Virus record (IMG/VR): IMGVR_UViG_3300042868_005968
Span: 1 to 26,354 of that record
Strand: one strand, 5' to 3'
Length of the DNA stretch: 26,354 nucleotides
Source of the DNA: a virus
A program made the position numbers and the translations under genes. Shown here piece after piece: positions 5,300 through 12,988 of this stretch; position 1 is the first letter of the stretch, and every line of letters starts with the position of its first letter. The notes under the pieces are model-generated. The model had not been told where the DNA came from. It made no database searches and worked only from the letters and a program-made list of their open reading frames with translations.

Positions 5300-5326
5300 T
5301 TTGAATTTTCCTTTTGCAGTTGTTTG

Positions 5327-7567
5327 TCAGTCCTCAATAGCGAGTGGATCAGGCCAGTCAACCTGATATTGATGCCGCTTGGTAAATAGCTGCCGTGCCT
5401 CTTTCAGCGATGCAACCGCAGTTACTTTGTAGCGAGCGCCAGCCGCGCATTTGACCTTTCCGCCGTAGAACAACTCGTCGTAACGCGCGACCGACGTCCA
5501 GAAGCCATTGGCGTTCTTGACCTCCCAGTGGCGCTGGATCGAATTCTTGTAGCTCTCGTAGATCGTGGTCTTGTTGGCCTCGACCTCGCCGAATTGAACT
5601 GCCGCACCGCTCTTGCTGTCCCTGATCTCACCTTCCATCAGGCAGTCGAACAGCCAACGCTGGACGCAGTCACCGCCACGCATCTGCTGATCCTGCAACG
5701 CCTTCGTCTGCGGGGCAGTGCGGACGTTGACCGTCGCCAGATCGAACGTCTTCAGGTGGTGCAGGATGTGCTTCTTGCCGCCACGGTCGTACCAGCTTTG
5801 CAGGGCTGCGTAGAAGTCATAGTCCTGTTTGCGCCGATCCGAGATGTCGAACACGGCCCAGCGGCGTTCATCGGCTGTCGCTGGCACGACCCACTCTTCG
5901 TTGGACGTGAACAGGATGCGGGTGAAGTTCGGCGCCATGTAGCTGTCGACGCCCTTACGCTCAATCATGATGCGGGGGTTGGTGACGAGATCCTTCAGCG
6001 CGCCCTCTGCCGATTTGCTTCCGGCCCAGAACGCCTCTTCGGCTTGCAGCAGCAGGCAGTCTTCCAGATGGCGGTTGAAGTTGCCGACCAGTTGTTCCTG
6101 GCGACTGATGGTCTTGTGGTGCTGCGGGAACAGACCACCCAGCAGTTCGCCCAGCTTCGACTTGCCGGTGCCTTTGAGGCCGCGCAGCACTGTGGCCACG
6201 CCGATCTTGGTCATCGGCTCCTGCACCATCTGCGCGCACCAGCCCATGATCCACTTGTAATTCGCCTCGTCGCGGTCGGCGATGATGTCGAACATCCAGT
6301 CGGTGAATATAGACACGTCACCTTCTTCTGGCTCACACGACCAGCCGCGCCACAGGTTGTACGCGCCGATCTTCTGGCCCTCTGGCAAGAACACCAAGCC
6401 GCGCGCCGTGCGCCGTTCGGGGTGCGTCAGCCAGAGCTTCACGGGGTTGACCTGTTCGATCACGATGTCGCCGTTCTTCTTCTCGACCTCAATCGGGATG
6501 CACTGGTTGGCGAATTCCTTGGTCAGATCCTCGACGCCGAACAGTTCCAGCCCGTCCTGCATATCGTCTTCGCGGATGACGCGGGCGCTGCCCGACACCT
6601 GTACGAACACCAAGTCCTGCACAAGCTGGTCGACCAGCCCCTTCTTCTTCTCTTCACGCACGACCTTCTTGGCCTTGCCTTCGATGTAGGCAGCGGTCAC
6701 CGGCTGGGCGCTGGTGTTACGACCGAACGAGCGCCACCGCTTGGCGCACTCACCGTGGACATATTTGCCGCCCTGGGCGGACCACTCGTCCCACAGTCGC
6801 AGCCCGTCAGGCTCCCCGTCTGTTTCGTGGTGCAGCGCCATGCCGACCTTGACCCACTCATCGTGGCCACAGTCAGGGTCGAGGCTCTCCATCCACGTTT
6901 TAAGGTCGGCCACACTTTTGCCTAACTTTGGCCGCAATGTCAGAAGGTCGTCCATCTCAGAGTTAGCAAATGTGCTAACTCCCTTGCGCGACAGTTCCCA
7001 GTCGTCGGGGATGATGCTTTCGAAATAGGCAACGAACTCCTGGGCCTGCTCCTTCGTGAGCGTGGGCAGATCGTCGTGCGGTATGTCGATAAGAGATTTC
7101 TTCGGCCAGCCGTAGGGCTGCTGCGTGTCAGGGTGGACCGCATACGCCACGAACTGCTGCCCCTTGGCCAGCACCTCGACCGCGTTCTTGTTGCCTAAGA
7201 AGTCAACATATTCGTTCGACCGGATCTTGCCGAACGGCTCGTCGCAACGGAACACCATCAGCGCCTTCGGCTTCTTGCCGATCCGCAGTGGTGCCTTGCC
7301 GAGGTTGTTCTCGACCCACTTCACCAGCTTGTAGCTGATGTCCTTGTCGAGACAGTCGATGTCGATGGCCGGCGTGTTCTCTGTGAGGATGCCGACACCG
7401 CAGTTCGCCATGCGTGCATCGGCGAGCCACTGGTCGAGCTTCTCTGCGTCAGCGTGGCAGTTCTGCCAATCGCTGATGGCGGGTGCCTTGGCGCCGGCAC
7501 GAATCGGGAGGGGGGAATATCCCAACGAAACTAGTTGCGCGCCGTGAGATTTAAGGTATGAAGACAA
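5327..7567 (-). CDS. Primase-polymerase / SF3-type helicase fusion (VirE-like)
   Basis: The 746-residue protein combines the functions that unwind DNA and lay primers. Residues about 1-180 resemble a bifunctional primase-polymerase domain, with a DxD catalytic pair in PAIDIDCL (66-73) and surrounding GVGILT. Residues about 205-285 (DLKTWMESLDPDCGHDEW...) resemble a PriCT_2 domain. The C-terminal half is a D5/DUF5906-like helicase with Walker A GLKGTGKS (463-470), Walker B-like LLLQAEE (505-511), sensor FTSN (553-556) and a DERRW arginine finger region (566-570). The start is TTG at 7567, with GGAAAGGAA upstream; no nearby ATG exists. It follows the DUF3310 gene across a 54-base gap containing a plus-strand terminator. 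Confidence 0.93.
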   Translation of the reverse strand: MSSYLKSHGAQLVSLGYSPLPIRAGAKAPAISDWQNCHADAEKLDQWLADARMANCGVGILTENTPAIDIDCLDKDISYKLVKWVENNLGKAPLRIGKKPKALMVFRCDEPFGKIRSNEYVDFLGNKNAVEVLAKGQQFVAYAVHPDTQQPYGWPKKSLIDIPHDDLPTLTKEQAQEFVAYFESIIPDDWELSRKGVSTFANSEMDDLLTLRPKLGKSVADLKTWMESLDPDCGHDEWVKVGMALHHETDGEPDGLRLWDEWSAQGGKYVHGECAKRWRSFGRNTSAQPVTAAYIEGKAKKVVREEKKKGLVDQLVQDLVFVQVSGSARVIREDDMQDGLELFGVEDLTKEFANQCIPIEVEKKNGDIVIEQVNPVKLWLTHPERRTARGLVFLPEGQKIGAYNLWRGWSCEPEEGDVSIFTDWMFDIIADRDEANYKWIMGWCAQMVQEPMTKIGVATVLRGLKGTGKSKLGELLGGLFPQHHKTISRQEQLVGNFNRHLEDCLLLQAEEAFWAGSKSAEGALKDLVTNPRIMIERKGVDSYMAPNFTRILFTSNEEWVVPATADERRWAVFDISDRRKQDYDFYAALQSWYDRGGKKHILHHLKTFDLATVNVRTAPQTKALQDQQMRGGDCVQRWLFDCLMEGEIRDSKSGAAVQFGEVEANKTTIYESYKNSIQRHWEVKNANGFWTSVARYDELFYGGKVKCAAGARYKVTAVASLKEARQLFTKRHQYQVDWPDPLAIED

Positions 7568-7590
7568 TGTTCAGGTATTCCTTTCCAACT

Positions 7591-7623
7591 GGGCCGTCCT
7601 TCGGGGCGGTCCATTTTTTTTTT
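7591..7623 (+). terminator. Plus-strand intrinsic terminator inside the minus-strand operon
   Basis: GGGCCGTCC (7591-7599), a TTCG tetraloop and GGGCGGTCC (7604-7612) form a 9-bp stem with two wobble pairs, followed by A and ten T (7614-7623). The T-run is on the plus strand only, so it stops rightward transcription, opposite to the genes on either side. Confidence 0.85.
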
Positions 7624-7891
7624 ATGCTTTAAGAGCGCGCTCCAGATACCAGATGGCCTTTTTCAGGCTCTCGTCTTGGCCTTTGTAACGCTCGCGCCAG
7701 ATGTACTTGAACGCATTGCCCTTGCAGTAGCCGCGAAACTCTTCTGCGGTCAACTCTGATTCGATGGCATCGATACATTCAATGCCGCCCGTCGTGTAAT
7801 GCAGCGGTGCGTTGACAGGGTCGCCTGCCTGCGGCGACTCCTGTTCAGCCAGTTCCGCCTGCATCCTGCGGAAGTCGTCAGCGATGCTCAT
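7622..7891 (-). CDS. DUF3310 family protein
   Basis: The 89-residue protein matches the DUF3310 phage family, with VNAPLHYTTGGIECIDAIE at residues 26-44, then GYCKGNAFKYIWRERYKGQ and KKAIWYLERAL at the C-terminus. These small proteins are widespread in phage replication clusters; their function is not established as far as I know. The ATG overlaps the stop of the regulator upstream by four bases (ATGA), so the two are probably translationally coupled. Its stop abuts the T-run of the plus-strand terminator. Confidence 0.85.
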   Translation of the reverse strand: MSIADDFRRMQAELAEQESPQAGDPVNAPLHYTTGGIECIDAIESELTAEEFRGYCKGNAFKYIWRERYKGQDESLKKAIWYLERALKA

Positions 7892-8154
7892 GACTGCGCC
7901 GCTGCCGCTTCAAGAGACTGGCGCAGTTCGTCCGCAACGTGCGGGCAGAGTTCGTGCCACTGCACTTCACCCTTGGTGAGCATGGACATCTGAAGGGCGC
8001 GCTTCACAGGAACGCCATCAGCGATCCACTTGTATAGCGCCTGGGTGGACACATCCAACAGCGCACACAGCCGACGCATATTTCCGTTGGTGGCGATCTT
8101 GGCCACACGCTCTACCGCACTGCGGATTTTGTTTTCTTCATTTTCAATCATCAT
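7888..8154 (-). CDS. YdaS/Cro-like regulator
   Basis: The 88-residue protein has a helix-turn-helix, RRLCALLDVSTQALYKWIADGVP (about 26-48), followed by VKRALQMSMLTKGEVQWHELCPHV, the layout of YdaS/Cro-type phage regulators. I chose the ATG at 8154 (MMIENEEN) because AGGAG lies five bases upstream; ATG 8151 is equally near. A longer frame to 8208 would cross the promoter. It is the first gene of the leftward replication operon and faces an overlapping rightward promoter, so it probably represses one or both directions of the switch. Confidence 0.82.
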   Translation of the reverse strand: MMIENEENKIRSAVERVAKIATNGNMRRLCALLDVSTQALYKWIADGVPVKRALQMSMLTKGEVQWHELCPHVADELRQSLEAAAAQS

Positions 8155-8162
8155 TTTTCTCC

Positions 8163-8233
8163 TTGACATACTTTGTTGAGTTGCTAACTGGGGGTTGTCG
8201 CCGCACATTTACAGCGCCGATACAAAGTGTCAA
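8163..8233. promoter_or_regulatory. Overlapping face-to-face promoters with symmetric operators
   Basis: Rightward: TTGACA (8163-8168), 16 bases, TAACTG (8185-8190). Leftward: TTGACA on the minus strand (8233-8228), 16 bases, TAAATG (8211-8206). Both predicted starts fall near 8197-8199. The -35 elements sit in larger inverted repeats, TTGACATACTTTGT (8163-8176) and ACAAAGTGTCAA (8222-8233), which look like regulator-binding sites covering both -35 elements. Each transcript would run through the other's -35, so only one is likely to fire at a time. Confidence 0.68.
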
Positions 8234-8247
8234 CAGGAGAAATTGAA

Positions 8248-8535
8248 ATGAGCCAATTAGAAGACATCGCGAAGGCGCTACGCCAGATCGCGACGCAGAT
8301 AGAAGAACTATCTGCACCCGCCAAGGCCGCACCGGCCACACCCCAGATTGCGCCAGGCACCGTCGTCACGCTTGAAGACGTCCGCGCTGCGCTGACCAAG
8401 CTGGCCTCTGCTCAGGGCGCCACGCACGTCAAGGCGCTACTCGCCGACCATCACGCCAAGAAGCTCTCTGATCTCGCCCCTGCGAGCTACGCAGTCGTGC
8501 TGCTTGCTGCTGAGAAGGAACTGGGCGATGACTGA
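8248..8535 (+). CDS. Hypothetical early protein (rIIB/HeH-like region)
   Basis: The 95-residue protein begins MSQLEDIAKALRQIATQIEEL, a predicted coiled-coil helix, followed by a Pro/Ala linker and a C-terminal block (TVVTLEDVRAALTKLASAQG to VVLLAAEKEL). The C-terminal block resembles an unnamed helical domain common in phage early genes, but I do not assign a function. I chose ATG 8248 because CAGGAGA precedes it at normal spacing; GTG 8227 lies inside the promoter. It is the first gene of the rightward early operon. Confidence 0.65.
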   Translation: MSQLEDIAKALRQIATQIEELSAPAKAAPATPQIAPGTVVTLEDVRAALTKLASAQGATHVKALLADHHAKKLSDLAPASYAVVLLAAEKELGDD

Positions 8536-8704
8536 CCAGCAACTCCGCGCACTGGTAGCGGAGCGCAGCAAGCTCCGCGCAATGCTCCAGAGCATCGATG
8601 CAGAACTGTCTGCTGCCCTGCGTATCTGGAGTACCGACCACGGCTACCAAGTGAAGCTGACGGCGGAGCAGGCACTGCGCGCAATGGAGACAGTAAATGC
8701 GTAG
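8528..8704 (+). CDS. Small coiled-coil hypothetical protein
   Basis: A 58-codon frame starts at ATG 8528, overlapping the previous gene by eight bases. The product, MTDQQLRALVAERSKLRAML..., is mostly one long amphipathic helix, followed by YQVKLTAEQALRAMETV. No family is recognised. Gene overlap on both sides supports translation. Confidence 0.6.
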   Translation: MTDQQLRALVAERSKLRAMLQSIDAELSAALRIWSTDHGYQVKLTAEQALRAMETVNA

Positions 8705-8804
8705 GGAAGACGACGACCTCAACGCTGCTCGCGGCTGTGTCATCGCGCTGTCGTGGTGCGGTGTGTTCTGGCTGGCGCTGTTCCTGTCGTTCGTGTTTGG
8801 TTGA
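8697..8804 (+). CDS. Tiny predicted membrane protein (35 aa)
   Basis: ATG 8697 overlaps the end of the previous gene and gives a 35-codon frame. A charged N-terminus (MRREDDDLNAARG) is followed by about 20 hydrophobic residues (CVIALSWCGVFWLALFLSFVFG), consistent with a single transmembrane helix. It ends 11 bases before the DUF2800 gene. It is too short for family assignment; overlap and hydrophobic profile are the evidence. Confidence 0.45.
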   Translation: MRREDDDLNAARGCVIALSWCGVFWLALFLSFVFG

Positions 8805-8815
8805 AAGGTAAATAA

Positions 8816-9976
8816 ATGCAACTTGAAATGTTCGAAGAAGCCGAACCGGCCCACGCCAAGCTCTCGCCGTCGTCAGCGCACCGCTGGCTGTACTGCGCCG
8901 GCAGCGTGAAGCTTGAGGCAGGGATGCCCGACCAGTCGACCGAGTTCAGCCGTGAAGGCACGGCGGCTCACGCACTGGCCGAGTGGTGTCTGCGCGAGGA
9001 AATCCACCCAACCGAGATGGTTGGCGACGAGCTTGAGGGCTGGGTCATCACCAAGGACATGGCCGATCACGTCGCGGACTACGTCGACTACGTCCGCAAC
9101 ATCCACGGCACTGACGGTGAAAGCAATTTGTTCATAGAGCAGCGCGTCGAATTCACCGAATGGGTGCCTGGTGGCTTTGGTACGTCGGACGCCATCGTTG
9201 TTGGCGATGGCCTGTGCCACGTCATCGACCTGAAGTTTGGCCAAGGCGTCAAGGTCAGCGCGCACCAGAACGAACAGGCGATGCTCTATGCCCTTGGCGT
9301 GTGGCAGACCTATGGCCGGATCTTCAACATCGATACGTTCGTGTTGCACATCCATATGCCACGGCTCGACTACGTCAGCGAGTACACCATCACGGTGAAA
9401 GAATTGCTGCGCTGGGCCGACAGGGTTGTGCGCCCCGCCGCTGCCAAGGCCGTTGAAGGCTCGGACAACTTCGAACCCAGCGAGAAGGCGTGTCGTTTCT
9501 GCAAGGCTCGCGCAACGTGTAAGGCACTGGCCAAGCACAACTACGAGATCGCAGTCGGCCAGTTCGACGACCTTGAAGCACCGCTGGAGCCAACGGCGCC
9601 AGGGCTTCTGTCGGTCGACGAGATCGCCAAGCTGCTGCCGAAGTTGTCGATGATCAAGTCGTGGGCCAACGACGTCGAAGAACACGCGCACAAGACCTTA
9701 GCCGCTGGCGGTGTCGTGCCTGGCTACAAGCTGGTCGAAGGCCGCAGCAACAGGCAGTGGGCCGACGACGACCAAGCCGCCAAGGTGCTTTACGACAAGG
9801 GCTACGACCCCTTCACCAAGAAAGTAATTTCACCCACTCAGGCAGAGAAGCTGCTTGGGCGGACGAAAGCCGCCGAGATCGCCGATCTCGTCGTTAAGCC
9901 ACGGGGCAAGCCTTCGCTCGCTCCAGATTCCGATCCACGTCCTGCCTATGGCGCAGCCGCCGTCGATCTATTTTAA
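8816..9976 (+). CDS. DUF2800 PD-(D/E)XK nuclease with predicted iron-sulphur cluster
   Basis: This 386-residue RecB/Cas4-like nuclease has the DUF2800 opening LSPSSAHRWLYCAGS and REGTAAH (46-52), then GTSDAIVV with Asp125 and DLKFG with Asp138 and Lys140, forming the D...DxK core. Cys27 with C226-x2-C229-x5-C235 matches the C...CX2CX5C iron-sulphur arrangement known in Cas4 and AddB nucleases. Such proteins trim DNA ends; beside the DUF2815 gene it probably acts as an exonuclease in phage recombination or replication. The ATG follows a weak site (AAAGGTAAATA). Downstream neighbours are in the same direction, consistent with one operon. Confidence 0.86.
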   Translation: MQLEMFEEAEPAHAKLSPSSAHRWLYCAGSVKLEAGMPDQSTEFSREGTAAHALAEWCLREEIHPTEMVGDELEGWVITKDMADHVADYVDYVRNIHGTDGESNLFIEQRVEFTEWVPGGFGTSDAIVVGDGLCHVIDLKFGQGVKVSAHQNEQAMLYALGVWQTYGRIFNIDTFVLHIHMPRLDYVSEYTITVKELLRWADRVVRPAAAKAVEGSDNFEPSEKACRFCKARATCKALAKHNYEIAVGQFDDLEAPLEPTAPGLLSVDEIAKLLPKLSMIKSWANDVEEHAHKTLAAGGVVPGYKLVEGRSNRQWADDDQAAKVLYDKGYDPFTKKVISPTQAEKLLGRTKAAEIADLVVKPRGKPSLAPDSDPRPAYGAAAVDLF

Positions 9977-9989
9977 AAAGGAAAAGTCA

Positions 9990-10520
9990 ATGACTGCACT
10001 AGTACTCAAGAATGTCCGCCTCTCGTTCCCACAAATCTGGACGCCAAAGGCATTCGCCGCTGGCCAAGACCCGCGCTTCAACGCCAACTTCCTTATCCAC
10101 AAGGAAGAGCAGGCTGAACTGATCGCCAAGATCAAGGAAGCCGTGAAGGCCGTGGCCACCGAGAAGTGGGGCAAGGACGTGCCGAAGTCGCTCAAGGTCT
10201 GCATCGGCGACGGTGAAGAAAAGGATTACGACGGCTACGACGGCGCGATGTTCCTCTCGGCATCCACGAAGACCCGTCCCGTGATCGTCGACCAGAAGAA
10301 GAATCCTCTGGCCGAAGAAGACGGCAAGCCTTACGCCGGCTGCTACGTCAACGCAGCGATCTCGCTGTGGGCGCAGGACAACCAGTGGGGCAAGCGTGTG
10401 AACGCATCGCTCGACGCCATCCAGTTCGTCAAGGACGGCGATGCGTTTGGCGGCAAGAAGACCACCGCTGACGTGTTTGGCGAAATCGAAGAAGACGATA
10501 ACGACTCTTTCCTCGACTAA
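9990..10520 (+). CDS. DUF2815 single-stranded DNA-binding/annealing-type protein
   Basis: The 176-residue protein begins MTALVLKNVRLSFPQIWTPK and belongs to the DUF2815 family, whose members are generally regarded as single-stranded DNA-binding or annealing-type phage proteins. Visible features are the beta-rich core (SFPQIWTP, NANFLIHK), GYDGAMFLSASTKTRPVIVD and the acidic tail EIEEDDNDSFLD. An acidic tail of this kind is typical of SSB-like proteins that recruit partners. An AAAGGAAAAG ribosome-binding site precedes the ATG; a longer upstream frame overlaps the nuclease gene and has no such signal. The likely partner is the DUF2800 nuclease. Confidence 0.85.
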   Translation: MTALVLKNVRLSFPQIWTPKAFAAGQDPRFNANFLIHKEEQAELIAKIKEAVKAVATEKWGKDVPKSLKVCIGDGEEKDYDGYDGAMFLSASTKTRPVIVDQKKNPLAEEDGKPYAGCYVNAAISLWAQDNQWGKRVNASLDAIQFVKDGDAFGGKKTTADVFGEIEEDDNDSFLD

Positions 10521-10527
10521 CCAATGA

Positions 10528-10562
10528 GGGGCTGGGGGAGTTTGGAAGTCGCCCCCAGCCCT
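10528..10562 (+). terminator. GC-rich hairpin between DUF2815 and the next gene
   Basis: GGGCTGGGGG (10529-10538) pairs with CCCCCAGCCC (10552-10561) across a 13-base loop. Only CTTT follows a few bases later, so termination is probably partial; it may lower expression of downstream genes or stabilise the upstream mRNA. Confidence 0.55.
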
Positions 10563-10580
10563 AACCTTTAGGAGCAAGAC

Positions 10581-10808
10581 ATGGACCGTCGCACGAAAAA
10601 AGAACTGATTAAAGAGCTAGACAAATGGTCTGGCGTCATCGCCCACCGCTTTGACATGGGCGGCAAGCATGAACGCTTGGTCGTCGAAACCGAGAAGGGA
10701 AGCCGCTTCGTGGCCATGTCCTTGACGGCGTCTGACCACAGAGCTACCCAAAACAAGATCGGCGATCTCCGCAAGGTGCTTCGCGAACTTGGCGCAGAGA
10801 AAGATTGA
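10581..10808 (+). CDS. Small hypothetical protein
   Basis: The 75-residue protein (MDRRTKKELIKELDKWSG...) starts after TTTAGGAGCAAGAC, a strong ribosome-binding site. It is basic and helical at both ends with a beta-like middle (RLVVETEKGSRFVAMSLT), resembling a small nucleic-acid-binding fold. The C-terminus contains KIGDLRKVLRELG. I do not recognise a family. It ends three bases before the polymerase start, so the two genes are probably co-translated. Confidence 0.65.
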   Translation: MDRRTKKELIKELDKWSGVIAHRFDMGGKHERLVVETEKGSRFVAMSLTASDHRATQNKIGDLRKVLRELGAEKD

Positions 10809-10811
10809 ACA

Positions 10812-12722
10812 GTGCAGATCAGCATCGACTTTGAAACATATTCCGAATGTGACATCAAGACAGCCGGCGGCTACAACTATGCCGCCCACCCCTCGACCGA
10901 AGTCATCTGCATGGCGTGGGCCATCGACGATGAAGACCCGCAGTTGTGGACACCCAGTGAGCTAGTTCCCGAACGGCTGTGTGACGCCATCCTCGACGGC
11001 GCAGAAGTCTGGGCGTGGAACGCCGCCTTTGAACGCGCCGTGTGGGAACACTGCCTGAAGGACACTGGTATCTTCCCTCACGTCCAACCACATCAGTGGA
11101 ACGACACCGCCGCGCTTGGGGCCACCCTCGCCCTGCCCCGCGCTCTGGGCCAGTGCGCCGAGGTGTTGGATCTGGTCGAACAGAAAGACACCCGTGGCCG
11201 CTACCTGATCCAGCGCCTGTGCAAGCCCTACCGTGGCGAGCGTCGGCGCGACCAGCATCTGCTCGACGAGCTTTACGAATACTGCAAGCAAGACGTCGTC
11301 ACAGAGCGCGCCATCAAGAAATACGTCCAGCAGTACAAGCCGATGGGCGAACACGAACGGGAGGTGTGGCTGCTCGACCAAGCAATCAACTGGCGCGGTG
11401 TCGGCATCGACACCACCAACGTCGCCAACGCCCTCGACCTTATCGTCGCCACCGCAGAGCGCCTGAACGCCAGTGTGGTCGACATCACAGACGGCGCGTT
11501 GTCTGGTGTCGGCTCTCGCGCACAGGTCATGGCGTGGTGCCGCGATCAGGGCTACCGGCTGGGCGGCTACGACAAGAACGCGATCTTAGAGGCACTGGCC
11601 GACCCCGCGCTGCCGCCGGTCGTGCGTGACGTGCTGAAAGTACGCCAAACGCTGGGCAAGGCGTCCACGTCGAAATATCTGTCGATGCAGAACCTGGCGG
11701 GCCATGACAACCGCGCCCGTGGCGTCTTCTCTTACCACGGCGCGCAGACAGGCCGCTGGGCCGGTCGTGGCTTCCAGCCGCAGAACCTACCCCGCCCTGC
11801 GTTCGACGACGCCGACAACTGTGTGAAGCTCTTCGAACATCGCGATCCTGAACTGCTGGAGATCCTGTACGGCGACCCGATGGTGGCGCTGTCCTCGACC
11901 CTGCGGTCGATGATCGTGCCTGACGCCGGCAACCGCCTGCTGGTCGCCGACTTCAACGCAATCGAAGCCCGCGTCTTGGCGTGGCTTGCAGGCGAGCAGG
12001 CGCCTTTGGACGTGTTCGCCAGTGGCCAGTGCATCTACTGCCACGCGGCGACGAGCATTTACGGTCGCACCATCACCAAGGCCGACAAGGAAGAACGCCA
12101 GATCGGCAAGGTCGCGGTGCTGGCGCTGGGCTACCAGGGCGGCGTCGGTGCATTCCAGACGATGGCTGCGGCGTACCGCGTCGAGATCTCCGACGAGATG
12201 GCCGACGACATCAAGGTCAAATGGCGTAAAGCGAACCGGAACATCTCGCGGTTCTGGTACGCGCTGGAAGAAGCAGCGAAGAACGCTGTGGTTCACCGTG
12301 GCCATGCGTTTGAGGCTGGGCCGATCACATTCAAATGTCACGGCGACTTCTTGTTCGCCAAGCTGCCGTCAGGCCGCAGGCTGGCCTATTACAAGCCGGT
12401 CATCGGCAACAACGGTCTTGAGTTCTGGGGAACAGACAGCCGCCTTGGCGGACGCTGGGCGAAGCTCACAACCTACGGCGGCAAGCTGTGTGAAAACGTC
12501 ACGCAGGCTGTGAGCCGTGATCTGTTGGCCGACGCCATGTTGCGCGTCGAGGCTGCTGGCTATCCCGTGGTTATGTCGGTGCATGACGAAGTGGTGTCCG
12601 AAGCGCCTATTGGGTTCGGCTCGTTGGAAGAATTCGAACGGCTGATGTGTGTGATGCCCGACTGGGCCACCGGCTTACCGATGGCTGTCGAGGGCTTTGA
12701 GTGTGAGCGTTATAGGAAATGA
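10812..12722 (+). CDS. Family A DNA polymerase with 3'-5' exonuclease domain
   Basis: This 636-residue polymerase I-type enzyme copies phage DNA. Exonuclease motifs are SIDFETYSE (Asp6, Glu8), WNAAFERA (about 69-76) and YEYCKQD (Tyr157, Asp161). Polymerase motif A is LLVADFNAIEARVLAWLAGE (Asp380, Glu385), motif B is ERQIGKVAVLALGYQGG (about 428-444), and motif C is SVHDEVV (His591, Asp592). There is no 5'-3' nuclease domain, as usual in phage enzymes. Start is GTG 10812, three bases after the previous stop, and the stop overlaps the VRR-NUC start (ATGA). Confidence 0.95.
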   Translation: MQISIDFETYSECDIKTAGGYNYAAHPSTEVICMAWAIDDEDPQLWTPSELVPERLCDAILDGAEVWAWNAAFERAVWEHCLKDTGIFPHVQPHQWNDTAALGATLALPRALGQCAEVLDLVEQKDTRGRYLIQRLCKPYRGERRRDQHLLDELYEYCKQDVVTERAIKKYVQQYKPMGEHEREVWLLDQAINWRGVGIDTTNVANALDLIVATAERLNASVVDITDGALSGVGSRAQVMAWCRDQGYRLGGYDKNAILEALADPALPPVVRDVLKVRQTLGKASTSKYLSMQNLAGHDNRARGVFSYHGAQTGRWAGRGFQPQNLPRPAFDDADNCVKLFEHRDPELLEILYGDPMVALSSTLRSMIVPDAGNRLLVADFNAIEARVLAWLAGEQAPLDVFASGQCIYCHAATSIYGRTITKADKEERQIGKVAVLALGYQGGVGAFQTMAAAYRVEISDEMADDIKVKWRKANRNISRFWYALEEAAKNAVVHRGHAFEAGPITFKCHGDFLFAKLPSGRRLAYYKPVIGNNGLEFWGTDSRLGGRWAKLTTYGGKLCENVTQAVSRDLLADAMLRVEAAGYPVVMSVHDEVVSEAPIGFGSLEEFERLMCVMPDWATGLPMAVEGFECERYRK

Positions 12723-12988
12723 TTTTAGAACGTGACATCGAAGCGAAGGCCGTGAAGTGGGCCAAGGCCAACGGCTGGCTGACCTACAAGTTCGTCAGCC
12801 CATCACAGCGCGGTGTGCCTGACCGGATCTTCATCAAGGCCGGCCACGTCGTGTTCATCGAATTCAAGGCGCCAGGGAAGAAGCCGACACCGCTTCAGGC
12901 GCAGACCATCCGCAAAATGAAAGACGCCGGCTGCGAAGTCTGGGTCTGCGACAACGTAGAAAGTGCGATAGATGCTCTCTCGGAATGA
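12719..12988 (+). CDS. VRR-NUC domain nuclease
   Basis: This 89-residue protein is a stand-alone VRR-NUC domain of the PD-(D/E)XK superfamily. It has Glu9 near the start, RGVPDRIF with Asp35, IEFKAPGKKPTPLQ with Glu48, Lys50 and Gln60, then the C-terminal VWVCDNVESAIDAL. Phage members of this family are thought to act on branched or flapped DNA. The ATG overlaps the polymerase stop by four bases, and the end overlaps the SNF2-like gene by 17 bases, so expression is tightly coupled. Confidence 0.92.
   Translation: MILERDIEAKAVKWAKANGWLTYKFVSPSQRGVPDRIFIKAGHVVFIEFKAPGKKPTPLQAQTIRKMKDAGCEVWVCDNVESAIDALSE

Noticed and set aside
5528-6925. Long plus-strand frame opposite the primase gene
   Set aside because: It mirrors a strong conserved gene on the other strand; GC-rich codon bias commonly creates such shadow frames.
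8873-9691. Minus-strand 272-codon frame opposite the DUF2800 gene
   Set aside because: Shadow of the conserved nuclease gene, without a supported start.
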